Assembly (NCBI RefSeq): GCF_047663525.1 | Contig: NC_092590.1 | Location: 18,660,001 to 18,724,000 of the forward strand | DNA length: 64,000 nucleotides | Direction of reading: 5' to 3' | Source of the DNA: Anas platyrhynchos | Taxonomy: Eukaryota > Chordata > Aves > Anseriformes > Anatidae | Shown: piece after piece, positions 28,501-40,300 of the stretch | Position numbering within the stretch: position 1 is the first letter of the stretch | How the letters are laid out: each line of letters opens with the position of its first letter | The notes under the pieces: generated by a model | The model's input: the letters and a program-made list of their open reading frames with translations, nothing else | Databases searched by the model: none | What the model was told of the DNA's origin: nothing | Made by a program: the position numbers and the translations under genes

Positions 28501-30078
28501 TACTTACTGGTCTGTTGCTGCTGGGTACCGAAGCCTCCAAAGCCTAACCCAGTTCCCAACCCAGTACCCAAGCCAGTTCCAGTCCCCGTGCCAAAACTAG
28601 TACCAAATCCAAAGCCTTTGTTCTGGGTAGCACCAAAGAGTCCTGGGAAAACAAGGAATTGTTGAGAATAATAGGAGAAAAGTACCTGTGAACTGCAAAA
28701 CATTGTGAATGAACATTTAGAATAAAACATTATGCTTTATTCTAAAGTAAATGCTTTAAAATTTGTGCTCTCTTACCGCCAGTGCCTGTATTGGTGGGAG
28801 CAGAAAAACTAAATGCTGGTGCCGCAGTGGTGGTGGTTGTCCCGAATCCTCCAAATGCACCTAACAAACAAAGTTTGCAAATAAGGCAGGCTGCGTGTTG
28901 TGAAAGGGAACTGTGCATAACGTGACAATGAACCGCACACTTCAAGGGGTGTTATGGGATGTTGACAGATGCATGTGTTATGTTACAAGCACGTGGTTCA
29001 CACTGACCATGGGTACCTAGTTCATTGTCCAAGGAAATGGGGGAGAAAACATGAACCAGAAAGCCAATACATTTATGGTGCGTCAGAACGCAAATAAAAA
29101 AGCAGCAGGTAACAAATGCTCTGTTCCTTCACCAGGACGTGCTTTCCTTGGTGACAGACAACTTGCAGTAGAGTATTTCTTACACTGACTGAAGTATTCC
29201 TAAGAATTAATGTTGTTGCTACATGTTTAAAAAGTGATCTAATGTGAGCTTCGTTGACATTTCTAAAGTCTTAAAAGCAAAACCAGAAAAGAGTCAACTC
29301 AAGTCTGCGGCTAGGGGGCACAAATGCTATGCCTACATGTGAGTACTGTCACAGCAATTCTTTCTTTCTATATGGTCTTTTCCCCAAGGCTAGTTTCCCC
29401 ATAATCTGACAGCCTCCCCATCAGACTTCTTTTTGAGGTTCAACCATTATCCAGAAGAAAACAGATGCAAAAGCTATCCACCTCACACAGATTTTCAGGA
29501 AAACCAGGTGCTGGCTAGCAGATGGAAACCCCAAGTGAGAGCTCCCCCATGCCAGATAAAGCTCCCCCCAGATATCTTCCCATTTGTCTTCATGGCAGAG
29601 GTGTGCCAGAAGCCACTGCACCACCTCTTTTGGATCCTAATGCACCATCTGATTCAAGGTGCAGCCTGTGCACATCTGATCTGACTAGGCCTAGAATACC
29701 AAATCTCCGTGTCTGAGGCAGCTTTTGTGTGTTCAAAATGAACAAGGAAAGCCTAGTATATAGGATGTGTCAAAAAAATGCTGCCACTGCTCATTCATGT
29801 TATCACCAAAAAAAAAACACCCACCCACAAGTTGTCTTGGTAAACCTACTGCACTTACTGTCCTGTATATATATATGAAATAAAAAGCTTAAACAAAAGC
29901 TGTCACGCAACCACATTTTATTTTCATTCAGCAAACATCTTAATGCAACTGGATGTAAGAGATGTTCCCAGTAACATTCAAGTTTCAGTCCTACCAGTAG
30001 GTGAGCAACCCTAGCAGGAGTACCATCAGATGGCACAGTTTTTAGGTAGACTGGTATTTACAGCAATTTAACATCCTT

Positions 30079-30113
<35 letters not shown>

Positions 30114-32356
30114 ATCTAAAAGTGCAACTACTAAACAAGTTGTGTATTAGAGTTCAAATTCAGCTACAGAAATACAGTCCAATAGCATTCATACTTAAAA
30201 AAAAGAAGAAGAAAATAAAAGATCCCTTGAGCACACAAAACAGGTAAGATTACTCTAACACAGGGAGCAATGATGCTGTGGAATGAATAGAATTCCTATA
30301 CGAGCAGCGGCAATGAGACCCCATGTGCTAATTCTGTGAGAAAAAGCATGAGGTATCCATGTAGTACACTTTTTTCTTTTTTTTAAATGTGATGGAGATT
30401 ACCTTGAAATTTATCATCTGATCACCCAGAATTGATAGATCTACATGGGGCCAGGAAGGGTGTTCTTAACCAGCACCCCACGCACACATCTCGCCAGGAC
30501 CCTCGCAGAGAATCATTTGAGGACAGCCTGGGGTGCGCACCATGTCAAGGTGCAAAACGGCGTTTTGGAAAAAGAGGTAACAGCGAGGGCTGTTCGTCTT
30601 TTTGTGCTGATCGTATAAAATTTGTTTCTCCACAGAAACTACTGAGGTGCAGTGCATTCATGATAACCAACGGAAGGCCAATGAGACAGGGAGGATGAAA
30701 AACATGACTGCAGTAGTCCAAGAATCTCAAGTCAGGGAGCTTGGTGTTAGGACCAACTCTGTGATTGCTCGTGGTTGCCTAGGTTAAAAGGAGAATTAAC
30801 ATTTCTGTTCTGCTAGGTAATTGAAGCTTGATTTTAGACTGGGTAAGACTGGCAGGGTACCACAATCCAGTGGTCCAGAGACTGAGCATTTGGTACGTGT
30901 TTTTTTTTCCTCAACAGCTATGTCTGAATAATTTAACAGGCAATAAAACCCCCTACAAGTCTATGGCTCTCCAACCTGTACCACCTTCAGGGCTTGTATC
31001 TCCAGTCTTCACTGGATATGAAATAAGATTAGTAATAAATACGGATTCTCAGGAATGTAATTCTTGGACCCCTGCTATTAACATTGATTACAGAACAAGT
31101 ATTTATGCGTTATCTACCTGCACTTGCCAGACTGTTACCAAAATTGAATGGTGGAGTTGAGGTAGTGGAAACACCGAAATTCCCAATATTAAAATTCACT
31201 GCAGGATTAGCAGTTAATCCGAAACCCCCAAAATTAAACCCACTGGCAGTGGAGTTTGTAGTTTCAAGCCCACCAAATCCTGGCAAGCGTGAAGCAGAAA
31301 AAGAGCAAGGTAGCATTAGTTCTAAGTAAAAGGTAGGTTCAGGAAGTAAAAGCTGAAATAATTTTCCATCCCCAGAGACAAAACAGGCATAGTTAGAGCA
31401 AGAGGAAGATATTAACTGGCATTAAGCATTGCTTACCGAACACAGACAGAACAGTTAAAAGCATTCTGTTTAACCCACTCTATCACTACAGCAATGGGAT
31501 TACTTTTCAGCTATTCTGCCTAACAAGCAACTCACGCTTTTCCCAACTTATTGAAGATCTATATGTGAAAATAACCAAGCAATCTGAGATTCCCATTACG
31601 AGCAATTTTACCCAAGACTGCCTGATAGAGCTGCATCTGCGCGAGCATGGCTGAGGAGCACCACGCGCTGCTAAGGTACCCCTTCACTGCAGTAGCAAGC
31701 CCAACAATAAGTACTGCGGGATTTTTCACCTTGTATTTGCAAATATGCTCTATGCTCGCTGGTATTTCCTGATGAAGGTTTTTAGAGCTTGGAAAAAGAG
31801 GATGGTAGAGCGGCTCTGATCGCCTAGGAGCTGGGATCCCCAGCTCACAGTGCTCGGGGGGCATGCCAGGCCTGAGCCCAAGCAGCGTGAGGTGATTTTT
31901 CTCAGGATAAAGCCTCAAGGTGTGCTGATGAAGCAGCACGAGGCGATTTTTCCCCTTAAGACGTTCTTACGAAACACGAGGTCCGTCCCTGCAGCCCAGC
32001 GGGCGCCCAAACCTGTGCTGACCGCCGGGAAGGAGCCCAGACCCCGCCAGCCCGCAGGACCAGGACCCGCTAAGCACGTTTCACCCCCCCACAGGCCGGC
32101 AGCGAGGCGGGGAGCCCGCGGACAATTTTTCTCCCCTCAGGATTTTTAACCCGGGGCGGCTCCGGGCGGCCCCTCAGCGGCCGCCTCACGGAGGGGCGCG
32201 ACCGTTGGCGGGCTGCGCGCGTGGGGGGGGGAGGTTAGCGGGGGCCGGGAAGGGAGAAGGGAGACGGGAAAGGAGCCAGCGGCCGCCTTCCCTCACTCAC
32301 TCACCCGTGGGGTTGGCGGCCCCGGTGCCCGCCGCCGCCCCGAAGTTGAAAGCCAT
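20589..32356 (-). CDS. NUP54: NUP54: nucleoporin p54 (12 core exons plus an FG cassette exon)
   Basis: NUP54 is a central-channel FG nucleoporin that forms the NUP62-NUP58-NUP54 coiled-coil complex and contributes to the permeability barrier. Core exons on the minus strand are 32356-32305, 28860-28777, 28642-28508, 27787-27558, 25507-25320, 24746-24550, 23402-23348, 22760-22667, 22143-22036, 21645-21526, 21146-21036 and 20717-20589. They sum to 1503 nt, giving 500 aa plus TGA, against 507 aa recalled for human. The N-terminus is rich in FG/GLFG repeats. The rest is the conserved alpha/beta and alpha-helical region ending IRGGVFS. Adding the in-phase exon 31279-31118 gives 554 aa. The start MAFNFG matches the human start; an in-frame ATG at 32488 would extend it by 44 residues but lacks FG content and lies in the promoter CpG island. 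Confidence 0.96.
22439..22487. repeat. A-rich (CAA/CAAA/CAAAA) simple repeat
   Basis: A poly-A run followed by CAA, CAAA and CAAAA units in a NUP54 intron. Confidence 0.85.
26327..26352. repeat. CAAAA microsatellite with A-run
   Basis: Three to four CAAAA units then a run of A, in the same NUP54 intron as the LTR. Confidence 0.85.
26941..26946. repeat. Target-site duplication, left copy (TCTATA)
   Basis: Direct duplication abutting the LTR; identical to 27374-27379. Confidence 0.92.
26947..27373 (-). mobile_element. Solo LTR of an avian endogenous retrovirus
   Basis: A 427-bp element bounded by TG...CA with terminal inverted repeat TGTTRG/CCAACA and flanked by a perfect 6-bp duplication TCTATA (26941-26946 and 27374-27379). 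On the minus strand it has a TATA box (CTATAAAAG, 27040-27032) and AATAAA (27017-27012) about 14 bp after it. TATA then AATAAA just upstream of the expected cap site is the alpharetrovirus (ALV/RSV) layout, and the 6-bp duplication agrees. No primer-binding site, polypurine tract, gag, pol or env adjoins it, so it is a solo LTR left by recombination between two LTRs. It lies in the 2-kb NUP54 intron between exons 27558 and 25507, in the same sense as the gene. I cannot name the family. Confidence 0.93.
27374..27379. repeat. Target-site duplication, right copy (TCTATA)
   Basis: Direct duplication abutting the LTR; identical to 26941-26946. Confidence 0.92.
27558..28860 (-). CDS. NUP54: NUP54 FG-domain exons
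   Basis: Exons 28860-28777, 28642-28508 and 27787-27558. They encode AFGGFG, GLFG, NKGFGFG and a GTGL run (TGTGLGTGLGTGLGFGG), followed by a Q-rich bridge and the conserved start of the structured region (LLGDERDAILAKWNQLQAFW). The GTGL run is built from near-identical 12-base units (GGT ACT GGG TTG type), making it a small in-frame coding minisatellite open to length variation. Confidence 0.94.
28089..28141. repeat. AT-only imperfect repeat (TTATAATTA units)
   Basis: Overlapping TTATAAT/AATTATAA units form a near-palindromic AT tract in a NUP54 intron. Confidence 0.8.
30083..30110. repeat. Poly-A tract (28 bases)
   Basis: A pure run of 28 A residues. No retroposed body with flanking duplications could be recognised before it. 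Confidence 0.9.
31118..31279 (-). CDS. NUP54: NUP54 extra FG-repeat exon (54 codons, symmetric phase 1)
   Basis: The acceptor TTGCCAG ends just before 31279 and the donor GTAGAT follows 31118. The 162-nt exon enters and leaves in phase 1, exactly as needed between exon 1 (ending ACG|G) and the next exon (GTGCATTTGG). It has no stop and encodes five FG dipeptides in a Ser/Thr/Asn-rich, charge-poor setting (for example ASGFNFGGFG, VNFNIGNFG, PPFNFGNS). That composition is typical of nucleoporins and unlikely by chance. I do not recall an equivalent in the 507-aa human protein, so it may be a cassette exon or one retained in some lineages only. Confidence 0.85.
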
Positions 32357-32530
32357 GAGGGGAAGAGGCGTGTGGGTGCTGCCGGGGAGAACAGGCGGTG
32401 CTTCCGGCACCCTCCCCCCCCGCAGGCTTTCTGCGTGGTACCGCCCGGCGGCGCCCCGCCCGCTCTGCCCGCGCTCGGGCTGTACCACTGTGGGGGGCGG
32501 GGGGGAACGACAGGGTGTGAGGGGGGGGAG
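31960..32530 (-). promoter_or_regulatory. NUP54: CpG island and promoter of NUP54
   Basis: A GC- and CpG-rich block containing coding exon 1, with several GC boxes (CCCCGCCC near 32453, GGGGCGGGGG near 32492). No TATA box stands at a suitable distance, consistent with a housekeeping promoter. The transcription start probably lies between 32357 and 32500. Confidence 0.75.
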
Positions 32531-34305
32531 CTCTTGGAGGCTGAAGGAAGTCTCCTAGGGGTTGGGCTTTCCCTCAGGGAGCTAAAATCCTCCGGGCTTT
32601 CCCTAAATATCGTGTTCTCTTTCCCTAAATGCCATGTTTTTTCCAGCCATTGGGCAGGGAAGGAGGGGAATACCACAGCAACGTGGAGGTGACTAACTCC
32701 AGGAACATGGCTGGCATCCAGCGTGTGGCAGGAGCGACTTCTGAGTGAAAACGGAGCAAAGAAAGTTCCCGAAGCGTTTTCACTGAGTGCTGCCTTCCAG
32801 GCTGGCTGCCCAAATAACAACATTGGAGGCGGGGGCACTGAGAAGAGGGGACAGTTTCTGCTTAGGATGTGAAATTGCTCCCGAAATGTCTCCAGAAAGT
32901 GGCAATGAGTCTCCCCTTCCCTGGTGTGTGCTTGTGGTCCACGAGGCAACAGGCAGGCAAATGTCCTACCAATGTACCAAACTGCTCCTTGGCCAAGGCT
33001 TAGGATACCGATTTGTTAAACTCAGGCCTTCTGCTGAGGCAAAGTCTCTCAGCAGGGCTGTGAGCACCATGGGCTGCAGCGAGTGCTTTTAGCAAACACA
33101 GATAATAACTCATTGCAATTACCTTCAAACGTCCTGGTTGGAACCGGCTGCAGATGAACAAAATTGTTGAACAAAGCACCAGCTAGGCAAGAAAGCAACA
33201 AACCAAAACAATGGAAAAAAACAATACCTCTATTTAGAATAAAATAATACATTTTAAAATATGTTTTGCTATCCAGATCCAATGGAAATACTTCCCAATT
33301 AGAATATCCCTTTCGCCATGGGAAAAATACTTTAGTAATTTCTGAAAACAAGTTTCCACTTGGCAAGTAAAAAATTCTTTACATCTTTTCAAGGCCCTAC
33401 ACATACCTCAATACAGAGGTGTGATTTTATCCTGAACAATAAACGTAACCGCCAAATCTGCATTCATATTAAACCACACAGCTGAGAACCGTGACAAACA
33501 CCAGAGGAAAAAAAGAACACCGTTTTTGTGCCTTCCACCATCAAGACGAATGTTGTGTTCTGTTTTGTTGTTTTCTGTTTTTTCAAGTTGAAGGGAAACA
33601 AATCCAAGTCTTAAGGATAGATGTAACACTAGCATGCAATAGGACTGTGTGCAGTTAGAACAGTTACGAGGTCTGTACGTAAAAGCATTTCCAGTCACTG
33701 GATTCTTTCTCCCTGATAACTACAGATACTTAAAACGTTTCACACGATATTTTGGGTTAGTCGTACAAATCAGTTCTGTGGAAGGACCAATGACATTAAT
33801 AGTAAACAGTCAGTGCATACTGGTAGTAAGCAGCGCGCAACACTTTACAGAAAAAACAATACTAGGCCTACAGGAAAAATGACAGGTCTTCCTGGGTGGT
33901 ACGGGAACCTGCTGTGCCTTTACAAGGGTACTCTGCAGCCCATGCTCCTAAGGCCATTTGCAAAATTTACCCCTGTCATTTCTGTGATGAATCAGGCCTT
34001 TGTTCTTTTCACTGATATAGTGGTTATGATCGTCTATAGGTGTCAGTGCAGGTACAAGAGAGTGCAGAGCTGAAAAAGCAGGATCTTGAGCAGTTTTAAA
34101 ACGCAGTTTTAAAGTTGTAACTTAGCTGGTAAGAAAAGTCTCCTCCCTTGATGACAGTCCAGATTCTCTTCCGTCTCTATGCCACAATAACTTACACTTG
34201 ACACGATTGTTTCTCCACGGTGGACAATGGTGGGTAGTGGTAGTTGCTATTAGGTCAGCTCTAATAATTTATTCTCCAAGCTCACATGTTAAAGAAAATC
34301 TACTA
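32530..34305. other. SCARB2 3' UTR and spacer before NUP54
   Basis: A head-to-tail interval between the SCARB2 stop and the NUP54 CpG island. The only canonical minus-strand AATAAA I see close to the stop is at 34273-34268, 33 bp past it, with a poor downstream element, so the true SCARB2 end is uncertain. No additional gene is recognised. An open minus-strand frame at 32949-32293 is in a different frame from NUP54 and looks like CpG-island chance. Confidence 0.55.
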
Positions 34306-34344
34306 CTATGTCCTGATGAGTGGGGACCTTTCTTCTTCAGTACT
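34306..34344 (-). CDS. SCARB2: SCARB2 terminal exon: 13-codon tail with lysosomal sorting signal
   Basis: After a CTTGCAG acceptor the exon reads STEEERSPLIRT then TAG. The preceding exon ends in phase 0 (GVSEE at 36409) and the human protein ends ERAPLIRT, so the match is firm. E474-R-S-P-L478-I479 is the acidic dileucine-type signal (ExxxLI) bound by AP-3 for lysosomal delivery. The exon is far below any ORF-length cutoff and lies 2.1 kb from exon 11. Confidence 0.92.
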   Translation of the reverse strand, partial: STEEERSPLIRT

Positions 34345-37300
34345 CTGCAAGAGAGAAATTTTAACACACGAAAGTTAAATGTGGCACATCACAGAGCTTC
34401 CATGGTGGGGAAGCTGGATTTCTGAAACTCCCGACAGGAAAGGAAAAAGCTTGTCTCCTACTTCTACGTGCAGTTTCATGGAGGAGAACCAACGCTGTGC
34501 TGGGGAGGTGCTGGAGGGTGGATGGCAGCTTTGGCAGGGGCAGGCACTGGGCTACAAAGAGCTGTCCCAAATTTGCTTACTCCAGAGGATGGAGAGGATT
34601 GAGGCAAGTGGAAGAAAAGGGCCAGGATGTTCTCCTTGCCCCCACTGGAGGGCAGGATGCTGCCATCTCTAAGGACAGCAAGTGAGGTGATGCAGGAATT
34701 AGGCCTACCAAGATCATGCTTTGCATGCCAGTGGGGCCAGGATTCAGTGTGAACAGTGGGTAATGGGCAAGAAATGCAGTGAGACACATCCTGCAGAGAA
34801 AGCCGTCCTCCTGGAAACTGGGAGATATGAGGCAGTGATGAGGCAAGTCGTTGATTAGTAGGATATTAAGGATGCAACATAAATGGGAAGGCTCAGGTCG
34901 CATCTTTGCAGGGCTGTGGAGCAGGTTGGGAAAGCGATGAAAGGGAGGAGGGAATCTGTGTATCTGGAGGTGTGGTGTGCTCAGTTCTGGGCACTGCACC
35001 ACTGAACTGTCAGGGACATCCCCCAGCCAGAGGGGTTTCAGCAAGGACTCAGCACGGCAGATGTGCTCATTCACAGGCAAAGAAAAGGCCTGATTGCTTG
35101 GTTCCCTGTGGCATATTCCAGATGATGAAAGACCATAACCACCCTGGTGGGAGGTGGATCCCAAACAGACATGTAACTGGCTGAGTTACTCTTACATCTG
35201 CAGGAAAAGCAACAGAAGTAACAGAGAAAACATGAAACTGAGGTGTCACTTGGTCATTTTAATCACTGTGTAGCATCCAGGAACATCCAAGAGGGCTGGG
35301 ATGAAGCCAGCACATAAGGAGAGGAAGGAATGCCTGGGGCAGGGGCCTCAGGCAATGGGACAGTTTTGCTTTTCTAGTTGAGCCTGCCATAAATGTGAGC
35401 AAAAGAAAAAGAAAGAAATGAACAAGGAAAAAGGACAAGGATCTGCTGTAAGGGAACCTGAAGTATGGTCCTGAGAACCCCTGCTCATGAAATGCTTCCT
35501 GGGTGCCCAGAGAGAACTGCAAGAGTGAAGCAAGACAGACAGAGATCGGTTCCTCAAAGCTCAAGGAAGGAAGGCTGAGGACTCTCTGCCACTGCTGCCA
35601 CCACCATCACACCCCTACCCAGCACTGGGTCCCACAGACTGAGGTGAAGCACAGACACAGCACAGCTGGGATCTCTGGCAGTAGGCATAATGGTGCTTTC
35701 TCAAGTGGTTTTAGGAAGGTACTTAGCCAACATCATATAAGCAAGACCACACTAAGACCACAGCAGCTACAGGGAGAAAACAGCCGACTAGAGTACCCAG
35801 TTTGTCTCATCTGAACCCTACTGCCTTAACTGTTAGGGTGAAGTTTGGGTTTTCAGCATTGCTAATGAACAGCCTTAATGCCAGATTGTTATTTTGTGAC
35901 AGAACTCTTCATAAATAGATGTACAAACTAGCACTGTCTGGATATAACTATCTGCGTGCTGTTGTCTGTAAAAGTCAGCTGTTCTTTGGTCATGAATTTG
36001 CATAGTGGTACAGAAAAATAATCAACTGGCATAAGGCAATTGTTTCTGAGAACACTGTCCAATTGCCTGTGATTTAATGTCCAACAAATATGGTGAACTT
36101 TTGCATCTCACCCTTCGGGGTCCTCTAGACAGGCTGATTTTTTATTTTTTTACTACTATCAGCAAGGGAGTTTGGCACAGAAGATTTGACCTGCCTTACC
36201 ACGTTCCGTATATTAGCTGCATTCCTTTGTTTTCATGCATTTATTCTGAGTCTATTAAAACTTCCCCTCCCTAGAAAGGTCATTTTAAACAAAAACAACA
36301 CATAAAAATGTTTGTGTACAAAAAGATACTGAAGAAATAAATCAACCAAAAGAAAATCAAACACAGACTAACATACAGTAAGCAAAGTTGAATTCAAATG
36401 CTACTTACCTCTTCACTTACTCCCCGGGACCTGCACACGAGCACAATAAAAACAATCCCAAAAACAATTCCAATAGCCATGATTATAAAGGGGATTCCAG
36501 TTACAACACTGGCTTCCAGCAAGACGTGCTTGAGTTTGCTGGCAGATGCTTCATCAATCAGAACACTCTGGAGCAGAGAAAGATGAAGAGAGAAGAAAGA
36601 CTGATTTCTGTCCGTCTTTATATTAGGCCATTTTACCTTTGTGAGGTGTAGGGTAACAACGGTTCCACAGTTCTCCACCTCTGCTTCATTGCTTCTTGAT
36701 ATACCTTCCCTCAAAGAATCCTTAGCTCTCCTACTCTGGCCAGAGGGATAATCTGCTCTGCATTTCTAAAGGAAGTAGTGACTTTGAATGCTCAATTTAG
36801 GAAAGCAATAATATGGACCTGGAGTAATGGCATGAATCATCAAACCTAGAGTGTTCCCTGAATCCCTGAATCCAGTGAAGGCAGTGATCCAACTACAGCA
36901 CAGACTGTGCTACTACTGCATTCATAGAGGTCTCCACACAAAAAGATGTGATCCTGCAAGCCTTCTGCCTCTTCCTCATGGCCAGTACTCTGCAATTACA
37001 AAGCCTACCTGACAGTATTTTCCAGAACTAAACTTAATGCAATGGTCAACAAACAGCAAGAGGATATTAGTAAGAAACAACAACAGCTTCCTACCTATCA
37101 CTATACAAAGCAACAGGAAAACATGCATTTCTTTCCTGGCTAGCTCAAAGATGGTATTTTAGCAAGAATAAACATGCCACAATGCTGCAAAGAAATAACA
37201 TATTTACCTCATTTAGATACATCACTGGGAAAATTAGTGTTCGGATGTTGCCTGTTTCACTGTGTAAAAAAACAACAATAAGAAATGTTTTTCCAATTTT

Positions 37301-40300
37301 TCAACTTGAGGGTTCTGAAGACAGATTATAATACAACAATGAACAAGGAAACTGTCCCCAGAGAAACTCTAGACTTGATTTCCACCTCTCCACTCGAGCA
37401 GAACAATCTAAATCTTCAAAATGCTAAATAATTTCTGTTTTGGGATTTGGTGGCGAAAGAAAAAAAGGGATCCATAAAAGGCTCATTAATAACTTACTGA
37501 ATGACAGATTTGTGCCAGTCAGCAGGAATGCTAAGCTAAGCCGATGTTGAAGGTTACTCATACTTGTAAAACACAGAAACTATTGTCCACACAACATGCA
37601 CAGAACAGTAAAAAAAAAAAAAAAGAAAAAAGTTTGGCACACATGAAATAACAGCTTGCTCCTAAGTTGTTTTAATGCAACAGCTCCTGGCCACTAGAAA
37701 ACAAGGTGAAGAAACACTGACCATCTCATAAGGATTGGGGTAATTAAAACACTTCTTTTTTAGTTATAATACATGGCAAAGCTGTGCCAATAAGCTGAGT
37801 AGCTGCGTAGCAAGGCTTGCTGTGTGGACTGCCTAAGTCTCAGGACAAAGGTTTCTCGTTATCATATCAATGCAGTCACCAAGGCAAGGTCTTTCTCTCT
37901 ACCTGACCTAAGCCCTCCCTCCAGAATTTTGGATAGGACTTGCTGGCTGTTTTGAGACACACCACTTGATTTTCTACTTTGAAGGGATTATTCCTTTTTG
38001 TTTGGTTTTCACATGGATACTGCTGAGAAGTGATGGCATTTGCAGTATATTTTTTCTAAAAGCTGTGAAGAATAGGATGGCATGTCCTCACTGCAGTGAG
38101 CAGCAGCTCTCTGAGCTCCAGCCCCGCTCCATTGTGGCAGACCCTCTCTTGGAGTTGCATCAGTGTACTATGACTGATGCCACCACAAGCATCATGTGTA
38201 ACTTGTCGCCAGCAACTTTTCTTGAATACTGTCTTTACTCTGCAGAGGGAACTGCAATAGCGACTTGGTCTGTGATTGAAGAGCGTACTGCCAAATTAAG
38301 ATTTGACTAGATTTCTCCCTCTCATTTTCTCTCTCCAACCAATATTCCATCTGAACACTGCAGAAAACTTCGTTTTGAATATCAAATCAGGTCTGAGATA
38401 TCCACCCTGCAGCACTTACAAAAATTCAGGTAGTTTTCTGACATGAACATTGATCTGCATCCGCTTGGCTGCTTGAAGGACAAGCCCTGTCAGCTGAGGA
38501 ATAGAAGAAAGCAGTGAATTATTATTAATATTATTATTTTTAAAGAGTAAGCATGAAATAGGCATTAGGAGAATACAATGTAACAGTTACACTGATGTGG
38601 ACTTGACAAGGCAATGTAAGACCCACTTAGGGTTATTATTTATTTCCCTTCACCAAGGGAAGGCAATCTTGCAAGTTACTCTTGTATCTCATATGCCCAG
38701 ATTTCAGTCTGCCTCTGAATTAAGTAGATGTGAAGAGGCTACAACAGAAACGGAGGAACCCACACTTAAGCTACAGAGTGATCCCCCTTCTTTCAGATCT
38801 AGCTGTAGTTTTGAAAAAAGCTATCACCTACTGCTGCTTGTTCTGGTCTCAGTACTGTGCAAAGACCGTGCAGTCTCACACAAAAGAAACCTTTCTGTTT
38901 GAAGGGTGACAAAGAGATACCGACCACAATGAATGGGAGCAAATGGCCATAAAGGTGATGAGAATGAAACACTTCTCACAATATTGCCACTGCTATAGTA
39001 AAGGTTGCAAATGGATGCACAGAAATATGTTCCTTGCTCAAGAAGCCAAATTTAGTCTGTGGGGGTGGATGGAAGCGAGGAGTCGCAGAGCTCGTTTTAC
39101 ACTAATACTTCAAAAGAGCTGCATAACAGAAAGAGCTTGGCACCAAATCAGGTGTCAAGCAGCATCTGCACTAGATGTTGAGAGAAACTATGCAATTTCC
39201 TCCATAGCAGCTTGATGAGTCAGACTCCTCTCCGTCTGTAAACTGGGGAGGTAATGATCTTGCTCTGTCCCTCGACCTACCTTCAGATGTGTGGATCTAG
39301 AGTACAGTGTAAAACCCCACCCATCAGCTGCAAGCTCCTTTATTTCTGACATCTCACGGTGAGATTACCAAAAACTCCACAAACTTCCATGAAAGACACA
39401 ACCACCATGCTTCTGCATCTCTCTTTCCATGGCTCCATGCCATCTAAATTGAGTCCAACATCCACTGAGTATTTGAATAGTTCCATGTAAAATAACACAG
39501 CTTTGATGAAGTCAGTGAGACTACATCGATGCATACCATCCAAGAAGGTAACCTAAGCCCATGAGCTTGGATTTGACTGCATTACCCTTTAAAAATGGCT
39601 GTACTTACAGGATTGATGTCCACAAATGTCTCATGATATTCCTTGGTCGGGTGCATGCCCTCTATGTCCTCTATAAACTTTTGCTCTGCTTGGTAAAAAT
39701 GTGGAGCTGATAGAAATATGGGAGCACCTGGAATGTGAAAACATAGAAAAATCACCATTTAAGAAAAGAACAGGATTTGAGAAAGTCTTTGAGGAACTCA
39801 AAACTCTTTGCACTGTGCTATTTACACTGTAAAGGCAAGTCCATTCTGGGGCTACAGAATTAACACTGATGCCCAGTCCTTAGAAGAAGCCAGATTTTCC
39901 CTTGTGCAGCATTGGCATGGTTTCATGGCTTGCATGCTGGTCTTTTCACTGGTTATCCAACTACACAGACATGACAGCTACCTGGATAAGAGCAGACTAC
40001 AAATGCCCAAACTGTTCAGTATGGATCCTGGTACTTCCTTCTGATTTCTTTGATTTTTGTCATTGCTGGAGCTGATGACATCTCACAGGAACATCTCCCC
40101 TCAGATACATTTCCTCATTACTGCAGTTTAACACCAACCAACCACTTGTTGGTGACTGGTTTCACTGAGTACGGTCACATCCCTGTAGGCTTCACCAAAC
40201 TGTCCTCATTTATTTCAGTCAGAAAGGAGAAATATGTTGCTGCCGATGTCCTCCCAGTCTGCTTCCACTGCCTGGTAACATACCTTGCTTGCAGATGCTG

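Noticed and set aside
30083-30110. Poly-A tract as the tail of a processed pseudogene
   Set aside because: No recognisable coding or RNA-derived body before it and no flanking target duplications seen.
32293-32949. 218-codon minus-strand open frame upstream of NUP54
   Set aside because: It runs through the CpG island in a different frame from NUP54. Pro/Arg/Ser-rich composition is expected from GC content alone.
34870-35010. Possible CR1 LINE fragment (a phrase like CAGTTCTGGGCACTGCACC)
   Set aside because: Only a short resemblance to the CR1 3' region, with no diagnostic 3' octamer repeats or adjoining CR1 blocks. A RepeatMasker run would decide.
34577-35164. 195-codon minus-strand open frame in SCARB2 intron 11
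   Set aside because: No recognisable domain, no splice-site support and low-complexity composition. It lies wholly within an intron, and chance or a decayed repeat is more likely.
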